A program made the translations under genes and the position numbers. From Lenisia limosa (lineage: Eukaryota; Breviatea): a DNA stretch of 38,669 nucleotides. The notes below the pieces were generated by a model, which searched no databases, was not told the DNA's origin, and saw only the letters and a list, made by a program, of their open reading frames with translations. Location: contig LPNZ01007737.1 of the NCBI GenBank assembly GCA_001655205.1, positions 1 to 38,669 of the forward strand, read 5' to 3'. This document shows positions 21,862 through 32,507 of this stretch, piece after piece; the stretch's first letter is position 1; each line of letters opens with the position of its first letter.

Positions 21862-24065
21862 TTAGGCCTTGACCCAAATCCTGAACTTATAGTCCGAAGT
21901 CACGCCGCCAGTTCCTGCGCACCCAATGCTGATTTTGGAATTGATATACGAACTGAAAGAGGCCCTATATGGTAAAAACAATATCATCCTGACAATGCTG
22001 CCTACTTGTGGTTGGAGTACGTTCCAGTTCCAGCGCCAGTACACAGGCCAACACCAGAGACGCCAGTATTCTGAGGGGGTTAGACGCTAATCAGACGCCA
22101 GAAACCCCACAACATACACTGAAGTTGTCATTACCACAGAGCCAAAAAGTGATGCGGCTGTAGACACCTTTCTCTCCCACAATTCCCCACTGTGCTGTTC
22201 CATATGTGCCTTTGTCCCCTCCACTCCAAGAGGAGAAGCCTGGATGTGAGGGGCAAAATTTAAAAAACAACTTAAAAACTTTCACTGACCTTCAGAATGC
22301 AAGAAAGTGTGCCAAGTGCTACCACCATCAGAAGTGCATTGGAACCTGGGGTAAATGAAAAGATAAGAAGATTTTCTTTTGGATTATGAGCAACAAAATA
22401 AAAAATCTCACTTCAGCTCCCGATTGACTGGGAATTTAGTGAGTGCCAGCATTCCATCTGCGCTTGTCGGTAGGGGAGGGTTCGCGGGATTCTAAGAAAT
22501 AACACCTCATCATAATAAGATGTTACAACTTCATCCCAACAAACCATGAAATCAGCGTTATAGAAGTAGTCCTAATGTATGAGAAAAGGGTGCAAACAAG
22601 GCTGGAGTGCGTCCTATAGAAAAAAAGAGTTCCTCGAAAGGCGTTTTGTTGGGGAGATAAGGGAAGCAGTTAGAGGAAAAGTTAGATGAAAACAGGGGCA
22701 GAATTAAAAAGTAAGTTCATTCCTTTGGCTGGCTAGGTGGCAATTGTCCCCACTACCATTGCCTAATATTTTATTGATCAAGTATTATCTATTATTTTTA
22801 TAATATCACTTTTTGGGTCATTTTCACATCTGGATTATCATTTCCCACGCAGTGATGTGATCTATGTGAAAGGTTAATATTTGGTTATTATTGACAAACT
22901 ACAGTGAATTTTGATGGATTCCCACTGAAACTTCTTGTCCTCGTTCGAGCTGCTTTCTTTCCTCGTGAGAAGTTCTTTTTACTCAGAAAGAAAAACTGTG
23001 AGCAGATACTCTCTATTTATTGGTTTCAGCGCATCTTATATTGTATTGTTTTGTTTTAAACAGTGTATTGCAGTTGGTCATTTAATTCCGTACAAGCAAA
23101 ATATTATTGGCTGCAAGATGAACAGAACTTTGGAAACGGGTGTGCCTCCCCTTCCACCCTATTCTTCCACCCCTTTGCTCCCACATACATCGGCTGCAGA
23201 AGACCTTCCACTCACGGTACCAACTAGCATGAACCCATCTTCACAATATACTACATCTTGAGCGAAATATACTATATCATATATTTTAGTGTATTATACT
23301 ATATGATATAGCTATATATGGATATCATATATTATGTGTATAAATGATTAAGAAACAAATATTAACTCAGAGAAGATTAAAAAAGAAGAGTGTTGGTCTT
23401 CACTGCAGGTCATAAAAGGATGTTATGAAATAACACCCCTTCATACCATCATTGGTCAATTCGGAGGGCTGGAAAATGCCATTAGCGTTTCGACAAGTCT
23501 CAGCTGTTGTAGTTACAAAAGAAGAAAAAGGGGGTTCTTATGTTTTCAACCAAGTGAAAATAAATTGATAGTACATACGTAAACAAGCAGCAGGGTCAGA
23601 CCATCCACTTTCTTTAGTGCAGGAAATACTGGCATTTCGAGGGTAGTATTGGGGCGGGCATTCAATCTGCGTCAAGTGAGGAGATGGGTTTATCAGAGTA
23701 TTTGAACTGTCATTGTAGTATTGGATCCCTGCCCACTGAGCAAGATCCTTCACCGCTATCGAGAAACTCAGTGCCACAGGATATCGTCGCATTGTTGACA
23801 GTCAACGGTGCCAAGTTGCATTGCTGGGGATAAGATTCATGTTGCATTCCTTACATTAATTGTTGCGGCATGAAGGTCTTCCTAAAAAATAAATCAATGG
23901 ATTAGCGTTCATTTCTAAGACAATTGGAAACAATTACCCAACCAGTCTTGCGGGGTGACAGGGGTGAGAGGGGACCGCTACACAGGAGGTCAACGCACCA
24001 TCCTTATCGCTGCTGAGCAAACTACAGAAACAAGCGGCAACGAGAGTCAAGAAGAAGAGCAGCAT
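21862..24065 (-). CDS. Secreted or surface protein with sushi-like cysteine modules and a beta-rich C-terminal domain
   Basis: The start ATG 24065 gives a classic signal peptide (MLLFFLTLVAACFCSLL), so the product enters the secretory path. The next exons read like complement-control/sushi repeats: NNATISCGTEF...GSCS, then ECPPQYYPRNASISC and ESGWSDPAACL (the W-x-x-P-x-C style ending), then ETCRNANGIFQPSE and YCEDGFMLVG. The C-terminal part is Gly/Ser/Trp-rich and beta-like: FQCTSDGGSTWHTFLH, SGGDKGTYGTAQWGIVG, SRITFWLCGNDNFS and ISIGCAGTGGVTSDYKFRIW, ending KA-stop at 21862-21864. I know no exact family for that domain; a binding or lectin-like role is only a guess. Exons between 22560 and 23260 are uncertain, and an AT-rich intron (about 23250-23350) carries the ATATGATAT element. 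No C-terminal membrane helix is visible. Confidence 0.65.
23262..23345. repeat. AT-rich ATATGATAT element cluster
   Basis: Repeated words such as ACTATATCATATA, CTATATGATATAGC and GATATCATATATT fall in an intron of the secreted-protein gene. The words are palindromic and recur elsewhere in the window (see findings). Confidence 0.7.
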
Positions 24066-24929
24066 CTGGGCAGCTGCGGCCTAAAGCATCAGTTATCTCC
24101 ACATGACCATGGCTTCAATCCTTCAATCACTTCAATATTAGTTTATAAATTCCTCCTTGAACACACTAAGAATACCACAACCACCACTAGTGATATTAAT
24201 CCGGTGTTAGTGGCCCCAATACCCCAACTCCAACTGCCAATTTCAACTCTATCACTCAACCACCACTTGTTCATATTTATACCCTAGACTCAACCACAAC
24301 CACACAACTACACCACCACCTCAAATCACTTGACTCACAACACACCGCTGAATTTGACAACGTACACCATAAACCTTTATTATTTTATACGTGTTATATC
24401 CCCTTTCACATACCCCTCCACCCCCTCACATACCCAGGCTTGAACTGGGCTTGAAGGTGGTGAAGAAGCAGGCACAAAGTAGGCAGATGGCTGAAGGTAA
24501 GTCGGAAGAAGTGGCAGAAACGCTAGCAGAAGACAACAAACAAAAAACGCCTAAAAAACGTATCTTGCGCAGAAACGCAGAAACCTGGCGGGCAAAACTG
24601 GCAGTGGCAAAACCTGGCAGTGGCAAAACCTGGCAAAACACTGAAAACACTGTGAAAACACAGGAAAACAAACCATTCCTCCGGGGTGGGCGGGAAAATG
24701 TTGGCTGCAATGCCCTCCTCTTTTACTCTTTCCACTTTCTACTTCACCACACCTTTGCACTGTTGTTTCACAGCTTCACCACAGCTCTTTCTTCGTCCAC
24801 TCACCCACTTTGCCCCATCACCTTTTCACTTTTTCAATGTAAAAATGTAATATATTGTGAATATATTGAGGAGTTGAGTAGTTGAGGAGACAAAATTGAG
24901 TTAAGCGGTACAGAAAGAAGCCTGGCCAA
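24066..24929. other. Divergent intergenic region, CA-rich, with a doubtful ORF
   Basis: This spacer lies between the start of the secreted-protein gene (-) and the TTLL gene (+). 24120-24440 is poor in G and full of CCA/CAC words. An open frame 24487-24885 (132 codons, starting MAEGKSEEVAETLAED) spans a short tandem repeat and ends in low-complexity sequence. I see no domain in it and no splice logic, so I leave it as doubtful. Both promoters presumably lie here. Confidence 0.4.
24601..24632. repeat. Short tandem repeat, 2 x 16 bp
   Basis: GCAGTGGCAAAACCTG occurs twice in a row (24601-24616, 24617-24632), followed by degenerate GGCAAAACACTG / AAAACACTG pieces to about 24660. Confidence 0.85.
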
Positions 24930-27844
24930 ATGGGTGATAATACCAAGGGTCTTGTTTTCCGTCTTGGTTGGAGGGTTCTTTGTTTCTCGTATATCTAAGA
25001 CGTTTTGAGTAATAATTTCAGGAGATGATGGAGATGGACCTCCCCTTATCCGTCAGGTTTTTTTAAGCAAAGGTGGGTTGGTTTTGTGTTTTGTTTTATT
25101 TTCCCTGTTTTTTAACAAATGAAGTGTCAATAATTTTGCAGGATGGAGAGAGTGGAAGCCACCCATGTCAGCAAGTAGAGTGGATCTTCATTGGAGAGCT
25201 CTCAGGTTTAGGGCATACAGATTTGTAGTCTTTATATTTGCTCATTTTGCCACATTTAACCATCAAGCTATTGAAAATGAAATGTAGATGGTAAAGTATA
25301 TCAAAATATAGACAATGAATATTTAAGGAAATGAAAATTTCTTATAATTTTATTAATGGTCTGCGGTTTGGAACTATTCAGAATCCACTTCATATACCCA
25401 TCCTTCCGAGTCTTGACATCTTCAGATTTCGGGAAACAGAATTGAGGGCGAGTCATCACCGACAGCGCCTCAACCACTACACCAAAAGTGTAGCCTTCAC
25501 TCGTAAAGTGAGAATTTGTAGCTCCTTATAAAATTTATCTGGGGGATTCTTTTACATTACGTACTTTCTCATCCTCTTTTCTTATTTTTTTTTTGAATCA
25601 GAATTCAAACAATGTGTATGTAATACATAATGTATATACTATATAATATATTATCTATCATATATCATATCTAGCATATGATCAATACAAATATATGCCT
25701 TACAACTTTGTGCACATAGCTTTCTGCTTGCCCTCTGCGCATATGTACATGTAGAAAATTATATACAGATATAATATATCATATATATATATATATATCA
25801 TTTCATATATAGTATAGATATAATATATATAATATCGAGTAAAAATGAAGAATTCTTTAAAAAAGNNNNNNNNNNNNNNNNNNNNNNNNNNNNNNNNNNN
25901 NNNNNNNNNNNNNNNNNNNNNNNNNNNNNNNNNNNNNNNNNNNTTATCCAGAAGAGTCATTTCAAAAGCTTATCTCTTTAGGATACTCTTTTTCGAATGC
26001 TTCAACAGATGAAGAACACTTACGGTTCCATATTCGACATCTTCCCTTTGACTGTAAGGATAACTTTTCTTCCACATTCGCTGATTTGTCAGTTTGCAAT
26101 GCCAAATGGGTTTTCCAAATTTTCTGCCCATTTTTCCGAAGTCACATCAGGTGGTGACAAGGTAGGTTGTTTTCTTCTTTAACCAACAACAATGTTCATT
26201 TCTCTTATCCCATCATTAGAAGTCTTTCATTTGCAAGCCTGCAGACCTCTCAAGGGGCCGAAAAGTGTTTGTATTCAAAAACATCCATGAATTGTCATAT
26301 GACTGCCCGTGAGTACTGCCACTTTTTTCCAGTCTAAACAATCCGTAATAAATCCCATTTGTAGGGCTGTTGTCCAGGAATACATAGACCGCCCCCTGCT
26401 AATCCATGGCTATAAGTTTGACCTCAGATTGTATGCGAACATTCTTTCAGGGATACAGTGTTACTTTCCAGATACGTTGCTGTTTATTCATGGGCACCAC
26501 TCAGGGCATACATCCACACAAATGGACTTGCTAGGTTTAATAAAACTGATTTTATTGACATTTCAGGTTCGCATCTGCCAAATATGACCCTAAAGACATT
26601 TCAAATTCATTTTCGCATCTCACAAATGTCAGCATCAACAAATCAAGGTGTGGTTTTGCTTTCTCTGGGTGCACTCATACCCCAACTGACCTCATAGCCC
26701 GGCATGGAATGAAGACAAGTCTGGAATCGGGACTGGAGGGAAATGGAGGTGGGGTTTTTATCAAGTTTAACACACTTAACTTTTTAGTTTAGAATATTTA
26801 TGGGAGTACCTATCAGCAGAAGGAATCGACTCAACCATGATATGGAACAGGTGGGAGGGGGGCTTTGTCCAGTACTTGAGGTATGGGAGAAGTCCTTTGG
26901 TTTAATTATCACTGGGTCAGGGTGAAAGAAATATGCATGTTGACCCTTGTGGCGTCTCTACCCGTGACAGCACCTTCCGAATCTCAGGAGCACAATTGTT
27001 TTGAATTGTATGGCTTTGACATTATGGTAGGGTTGACCCAAACTGAATGATGATTCTTTGGACTTAATTTCTGTAGTTTGACGAAGATCTGAGAGCTTTT
27101 TTATTAGAAGTAAATTTCTCACCAGCAATGTCACTTGATGGGGAAGTTGACAGAGAAGTCAAACCAGGGATGATCAGGTTAGGGGGTGATTTTACAGAGT
27201 TCTTTATGAAATGCTATGTTTGACACAATAGTGATCTGATTGACATGGCTATGACTCCCCCACCAAGAGTACCTGTTCAAGCAACTTATGAAAAGTACGC
27301 TTTGTGAAAAGAATTGAAAAAAAGTTCGAAGAATATAGACCATCATACAGAAATAATGATTTAGAATCTGGAAAGATTTACCTCCATCTTACAATGGTTT
27401 TGAGATCATTTTCCCCTTCAACCCTGACTCTGCTGCTGCATCTCTGCATGTTGACCCAAAAGTATCAGGGAATAAAACGCAGACATTTGCTTTTGTCAGT
27501 TTTTAATATGTGGTTGCTTTCAATTTAGTTAACAAAGCTACAAAGCTTTCTACCATTTTCATGCATTTTTACTTCTGTTCTCATGGACTAGAACCCCCAA
27601 CTGCGGCCACTTGTCACTCTTGCACGTGAATTTCATAAAACGACATTCAAGGGCACGTCGTTACCAGCGTTGAGGTTTGTGTGGTCGATTTCTTAAACAA
27701 ATACTGAGCAGCCTATTTCAGTATCAATTTTTATGGGGAGTGAAGAATTCCCCTCCTGTCTCATAAAACAGAAAAGCCCCTAAGCCTCAAGTTGCGTGTA
27801 TAAAGAGATCAGCCCTTCCTCCCTCGGGAAAAAGATGGGTATAG
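24930..27844 (+). CDS. Tubulin tyrosine ligase-like (TTLL) protein, probable tubulin polyglutamylase
   Basis: TTLL enzymes are ATP-grasp ligases that add glutamate, glycine or tyrosine to tubulin tails, usually on axonemal or centriolar microtubules. Spliced exons give, in order: MGDNTKGLVFRLG, GWREWKPPMS, HHRQRLNHYTKSVAFTRK, MLQQMKNTYGSIFDIFP, KPADLSRGRKVFVFKN, CPAVVQEYIDRPLLIHGYKFD, RLYVAVYSWAPLRAYIHTNG, SFSHLTNVSINKSR, KWSLEYLWEYLSAEGID, CFELYGFDIM, FDEDLRAFLLEVNFSPAMS and EVKPGMISDLIDM. These cover the core ATP-grasp motifs, including the D-L-R pair of KFDLR, the LTN strand and the E-x-N metal site (EVNFSP). Stop TAG is at 27842-27844. A gap (25866-25943) hides part of the N-terminal half. 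Many introns are 30-40 nt. Which TTLL class is not decidable by eye; polyglutamylase is favoured by the KWSL and CFELYGFD segments. Confidence 0.9.
25618..25838. repeat. Long AT-rich ATATGATAT/TATCATATA cluster
   Basis: The densest cluster in the window, about 220 bp of ATATATCATATATA-like and (AT)n sequence within the TTLL gene, in what must be an unusually long intron next to the gap at 25866. Confidence 0.75.
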
Positions 27845-28461
27845 TTAAGGTAATGGTCTTATGTTTGGTATTTTTCCTGTGTTATTTAAATGGTTCGATT
27901 TGATTGAAAATATTACAAAGCCGCTTATTGGAATTACACTGAGAGATGATTTTTTTTGGTGCTTCTGTGCTTGAAGCTTGGTATTTTTTGTAATACGAGC
28001 ATGACTTACGAAACAATACATGAATATATCAAAAAGTAAATGATATGTGTAATTACAATAATTATTTGCATATATGCATATATGCATCCCATTGTCCCAT
28101 TGTAACCCCATGATAAACAAAGAACCCAGAACAAACCAAAAAAACAACAACAAAAAAAAATCAACCCGCAATCCAGCACAGATCCAGCGATCCATCCAGC
28201 ACAAATGCCGAAAGAAAATCCGCTCTGTTTCAGTCTGAACACGTAAACAAATAAAAAGGTGAAAAGGTGTACATTTAATTAGGTGGTAGACGGCGGGAGA
28301 GCAACGGCGAAAAACACAAGACTGAAGAAGTCGGTTTTCCGGACACTGTGTACACTCTACGCCTCTTCTTACCGCTGCTGTGGTGTATAGGGGGTTATAC
28401 TCTTGTCAATCCGCCACTAGTTCGAAATTCAGGGCTTGTGTTGGCCCTTAGCTGTCGCACC
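27845..28461. other. Intergenic region without a supported gene
   Basis: AT-rich spacer with a run of TGCATATA words at 28069-28086. A 119-codon minus frame (27845-28204) shows hydrophobic, aromatic-rich, low-complexity sequence and no splice or domain signal, so I treat it as chance. The promoter of the next gene probably lies here. Confidence 0.5.
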
Positions 28462-30838
28462 ATGCCTGTAACTGTGAGAAGGGCTTCAGAATCATGTTTT
28501 TCTTGTGCTGTTCCGATTTTGCAGGTGAAACCTTTTGTGTCATTAGTTCCATTTTAATGTTGTTCAGCAGTTGACATATGAAGACCAAAAGGCATTTACC
28601 CAGCGACTGTCTAAATTAAAACTTCAACCTGAACTTGTATGCAAGGTCTTTGAGAAACGTTTTAAGACTTTTTGAATTGCGTTACCGTTTGACACTTAGG
28701 TTCCATCTCCAAAGCCAAAGAGGACGAAACCTCTTCGTTCGGTTTGTGGACGTGGTGCATCTTTTTCGGAATGTTCTATGATAACTTTTACAATGGTCTT
28801 TTCTATCCTTAAACATCTTGTCTCTTTTTTCGTTATGTGGATCATTTTGCAACTCAGAAAGTAATGCATAAACATAAAAATCGTTCAAGACTTACCAGGG
28901 TCATAGTATATATTGCCAACCTGCCCACCCCTCTCTCCTTTGACTCTCAAGGTCCGTGAGTATCAAGGTAAAACACCAAGGGCGCCATTGAGTTCAAGAG
29001 GCCTTTCTCCCGATGAAATTGCTGTAAAATTAGCTGCAGTGGAGGCAAGGTATAGCACTTTTGTACCGTTTCATTGCCTGGGATTCCTTCCTATTGTTGC
29101 ATCATATTTCTCCTCAAACGTATCTGGTATTTCTTAGAACAAGGGTATACTTTACAGGTTATGCATTAAACTGTTCTGTTCTTGACAAGAAATCACCTGA
29201 TAAATTGGCATGTTTACCCTAGTTTTTCAGATTGGGTCCTTCAAAAGAGGCACCACTTGTTCGTGCCCGTAAAGCGGAGGAGTCGGGACGGAAGCTACAA
29301 TCTCGGAAGGCAATGGACCAAGAAATTACAAGAGTTGGGAGGACTGCGGTCATAACATTAATGAGCAACAACGGATTGCTAACCTTTGTAGCGAGCAATG
29401 AGTAGAATACACTCCAGAGAGTTAGAAATACGGTCAGAACTTATCACCAAATACCAGCCAATTTTGGACAAAGAAATTGGTAGGAATGAGTAATCCCATA
29501 TGAGTGTTCATATCATTTTTTGGATTATTTTTACTCTCCGAACTTTTTCACACAATACTGCATCTTCACTCCTATGTAATAATTGAGTGACAATGATAAA
29601 CTCTGACACACTCGGTGTGGACAGTTGTGTTAGCTTTGTTAATTTCGACTCGATAGCCTGTCACATGATTATTACTTGTGGATAATAGGTATCCTCTTGA
29701 TTGTAATTTTGATAAAACCAACAGGTATGCACATACATATCTTAGTACTATATGATATTGCTACTATGTAGTGTATTACAATAATATATCGATATATATA
29801 GTACATATCATGATATATACTATATATATATATATCATTATATAGTGTATCTGGCTTTTCACGAAGTGAAGCCTGTATTTGGTCTGACTTTGGTAGATGA
29901 AATTTTGAAAATGGATGCTTACCCACAGCGCTCCACCCAAGATGCTCTTATAGCAGCAAGAAGGTGAGGGCCAATGATAAGCAAACTGACATCTTACCTT
30001 CAAGGAGACACTATCTTCGAAGGGTGGATACGGATTTAGAAGCTTCGAGAGTGAAGGAGTTGGACCTTAAATTAGTGGGTTGATGATAATCTTGGGGTTT
30101 TCTTGAGCAGAAGTTGACAATATAGGTTAAATCCCAAGAAAAAGAACGGTTTAAAGCCGAGCAGTCCTCTTTTGGATCAAGTATTATGTAAGGCGCTATC
30201 CTTCTCAGCTGCTCGCTTAACAAAAACAAGTTTAACGCAATAGTCCTCTTGGTGGTTTCCGCAGTTCACGGCCATCACGAAGACCGTCACTCCATAAAAC
30301 TCAAAGTCATAATAATGCACCTAAAGCACAAGAGAAAATTGGGCCTCCTCCCAAAGTGGTGAGTTTTCTAACAGTTCTTGATATTCTGAATTGGTCATTT
30401 GTATAGCACAATGTATGTAATATATAGTATATATGCATATGGAAAAAAAATACATATAGTAGTGTATGATATGAGTAGAATATCGTGCTGTTTTTACAGC
30501 TACTCAGACAACTTCAAGCCCGCGAAATTTGTCATCTCCACAAGAGCCGCCACAAACCTTCACTGTCACCCCCGGTGGGTGGTTATACCCACAGATCTTG
30601 TAATCATGGCAACATTGATCTAATCTCCAGGAATTGAGTCCTCTGAAACGGGTCCTCATATTCAACCAATATTCACCACGAATTACAGCAACATGAACAA
30701 TACACGTGGTGAGTTTGAAGAAGTTGAAAGAATATGATATACTATATAAAAAATGATATTGATTATACAGGAGAGAACTCTCGAGGGGATTCTCTTACAC
30801 CAGTTTCTTTGGCCACACCGACACCAACTACTCAGTAG
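28462..30838 (+). CDS. Charged helical protein with disordered C-terminal tail, unidentified
   Basis: No family recognised. ATG at 28462 starts MPVTVRRASESCFSC. Later exons splice in frame: TYEDQKAFTQRLSKLKLQPE, VPSPKPKRTKPLRS, REYQGKTPRAPLSSRG, SPDEIAVKLAAVEAR, LGPSKEAPLVRARKAEE, KAMDQEITR, RAMSRIHSRELEIRSEL, FGLTLVDEILKMDAYPQRS, RHYLRRVDTDLEASRV, then a Ser/Pro/Thr-rich tail (SRPSRRPSLHKTQSH, RNLSSPQEPPQTFTV, DSLTPVSLATPTPTTQ) ending in TAG at 30836-30838. The middle is rich in E, K and R with heptad-like spacing, compatible with coiled coils. Introns around 29740-29850 and 30405-30480 hold the AT-rich ATATGATAT element. Position just after the TTLL gene on the same strand hints at a cytoskeletal role, but only as context. 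Confidence 0.6.
29741..29850. repeat. AT-rich ATATGATAT element cluster
   Basis: Contains CTATATGATATTG, TATATCGATATATA, ACATATCATGATATATAC and an (AT)n run, inside an intron of the 28462-30838 gene. Confidence 0.75.
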
Positions 30839-31515
30839 GCCGTGTTGTTTTGCTTCAGGAAGTAATGAAATCAACCCGTCAAAGAGGTATCAGAGGTTTT
30901 CCTTTTGTTACTCGAATTTTTCTATTTGTTTCGATGACCCGTGTTTTCGGGTCAGAAAACAGTTTGAAACAACAACACTCAAGGGAAAAAAAAACTCTTG
31001 TTTTTTTTTCTTCTCACCATATTCAGTAACTCTGACACAAGGAAGGGATCCTTTGCGAGAGATACAACAGGGAAAACAATTGGTAGAACACTGGTGTAGC
31101 AAGTTCTTTTAGTGAGGTTCTATGTTATTTATTGTATTTTGAATTAAGCTTCGTTTTCTTTTAATGTATTGTTTCTTTTCCCAATGTAGAATAATAATAG
31201 TGTTTCTACAAAGGATTATGATCAAGAATCATAAAACAATTACATCATATGCCATTAAGAGATCAATAATAAATGTAAACAAATTCTATAAGGGGTGGNN
31301 NNNNNNNNNNNNNNNNNNNNNNNNNNNNNNNNNNNNNNNNNNNNNNNNNNNNNNNNNNNNNNNNNNNNNNNNNNNNNNNNNNNNNNNNNNNNNNNNNNNC
31401 ATTTGATCGAACAAGTCAATTGCCTAGAATTTGAGAAGCATACACGCAAATTCGCAGAGAAGCGCCGGGGGAAGAATATATATGGACTGTTCAAGGCAAA
31501 GCTTCATCACCCTGT

Positions 31516-31815
31516 TCATACCTCAGCCAGCTGTTCGTCTGACCAGTCTATGAAGTCGTCCATATCAGTCTGAAAAAGATAAGCAGGTTTCTTCATTGAC
31601 CATTTCATTTCACCGCCTAAAGTGTCTTCCCAAATTGCACCCATACTGCCTACTCTGTTAATGCTTCTCAGTAGAGGTTGGAGCTCTGTGAGAACTTCTG
31701 GTTCTTTCATAGCAGCATCGGGAATGATGATCTGTTTGAGTTATTGCCGAGATTATCAACCCAATACTGCGAAATAGCGAAATAGCCACCAGCTTACAGT
31801 GTTTCTCATTGTCAT
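31516..31815 (-). CDS. Small unidentified gene (5' exons)
   Basis: ATG at 31815 starts MTMRNT, with a donor GTAAGC about 31797 and an acceptor CAAACAG near 31731. The following exon reads IIIPDAAMKEPEVLTELQ, LLRSINRVGSMGAIWEDTLG, EMKWSMKKPAYLF and DMDDFIDWSDEQLAE. It ends either at TGA (31516-31518) or at a donor GTATGAAC that would continue toward the gap 31299-31399. I do not recognise it. An alternative upstream frame has a hydrophobic run (ILLSLAYLLLFVTSATF) but lacks an ATG. Confidence 0.5.
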
Positions 31816-32507
31816 TTTGAGGAAATGTCTTCAGACGTGTCAATACTTGAAATGTGGCGCTAGTGACAAAAAGTAACAGATAGGCAAGCGACAACAATAT
31901 CAATTATAAAAGAAAGGTTGTCTAAAAGGCAAAGGAAAAGGAAACAAGGAAACTTACCTTAAAAGGAAAGTGTGAGTATTTCTTCATGTACGGTAGCGTA
32001 TATACGGAATACCATATATTATTTACCGTACGCACCGGTACACATTGTTGCTGGAACATTCATACCGTGGTATGTCATTATACACTCACACACAAGCAAT
32101 GTTGATCATTTCCTCTCCTCAATTTCCAAATTTCCCATTCCGCAATACAAGGGCAATAATTCTAGACAACTAGCGTGTTTGTTCAGAACTACCTACTGCT
32201 ATACTCTACATGCAGTATTGAAACTCAGATGAATGTACAAAAAAACAAGTGTGAAAAAAGAAAAATCTTGAAACGATACTAGATTACCATAAATACCATA
32301 AAATCTAAATCAGATTTGAGCAGAAGCAATGCTATTTCGTCGTGTTAGCTGTATAGGTAAAGGTGATATATCAAAAAAACATCATCAAATGGATATGATA
32401 TGCATAATTCTGTCTGAAAGTCGTCCATACCACTGTGGTTGACTTGGTTGATGTGGTTTGAAGGATAACTAGCCCATTGCTGCTCTAAAGTGTGAATCAA
32501 CCAAATA
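31816..32507. other. Intergenic region between two minus-strand genes
   Basis: Holds no supported gene. It likely carries the promoter of the small gene at 31815 and the 3' end of the DMT transporter. A short CATATGATATG-type word occurs near 32393. Confidence 0.5.

Noticed and set aside
22935-23261. 108-codon plus-strand ORF
   Set aside because: It is antisense to sushi-like exons of the secreted-protein gene and shows only hydrophobic, then proline-rich, low-complexity sequence.
24487-24885. PGSGKT resembling a P-loop in an open frame
   Set aside because: The upstream glycine of the Walker A pattern is absent, and the string comes from the 16-bp tandem repeat.
27845-28204. 119-codon minus ORF with a hydrophobic stretch
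   Set aside because: Intergenic and AT-rich, aromatic-biased, with no splice or motif support.
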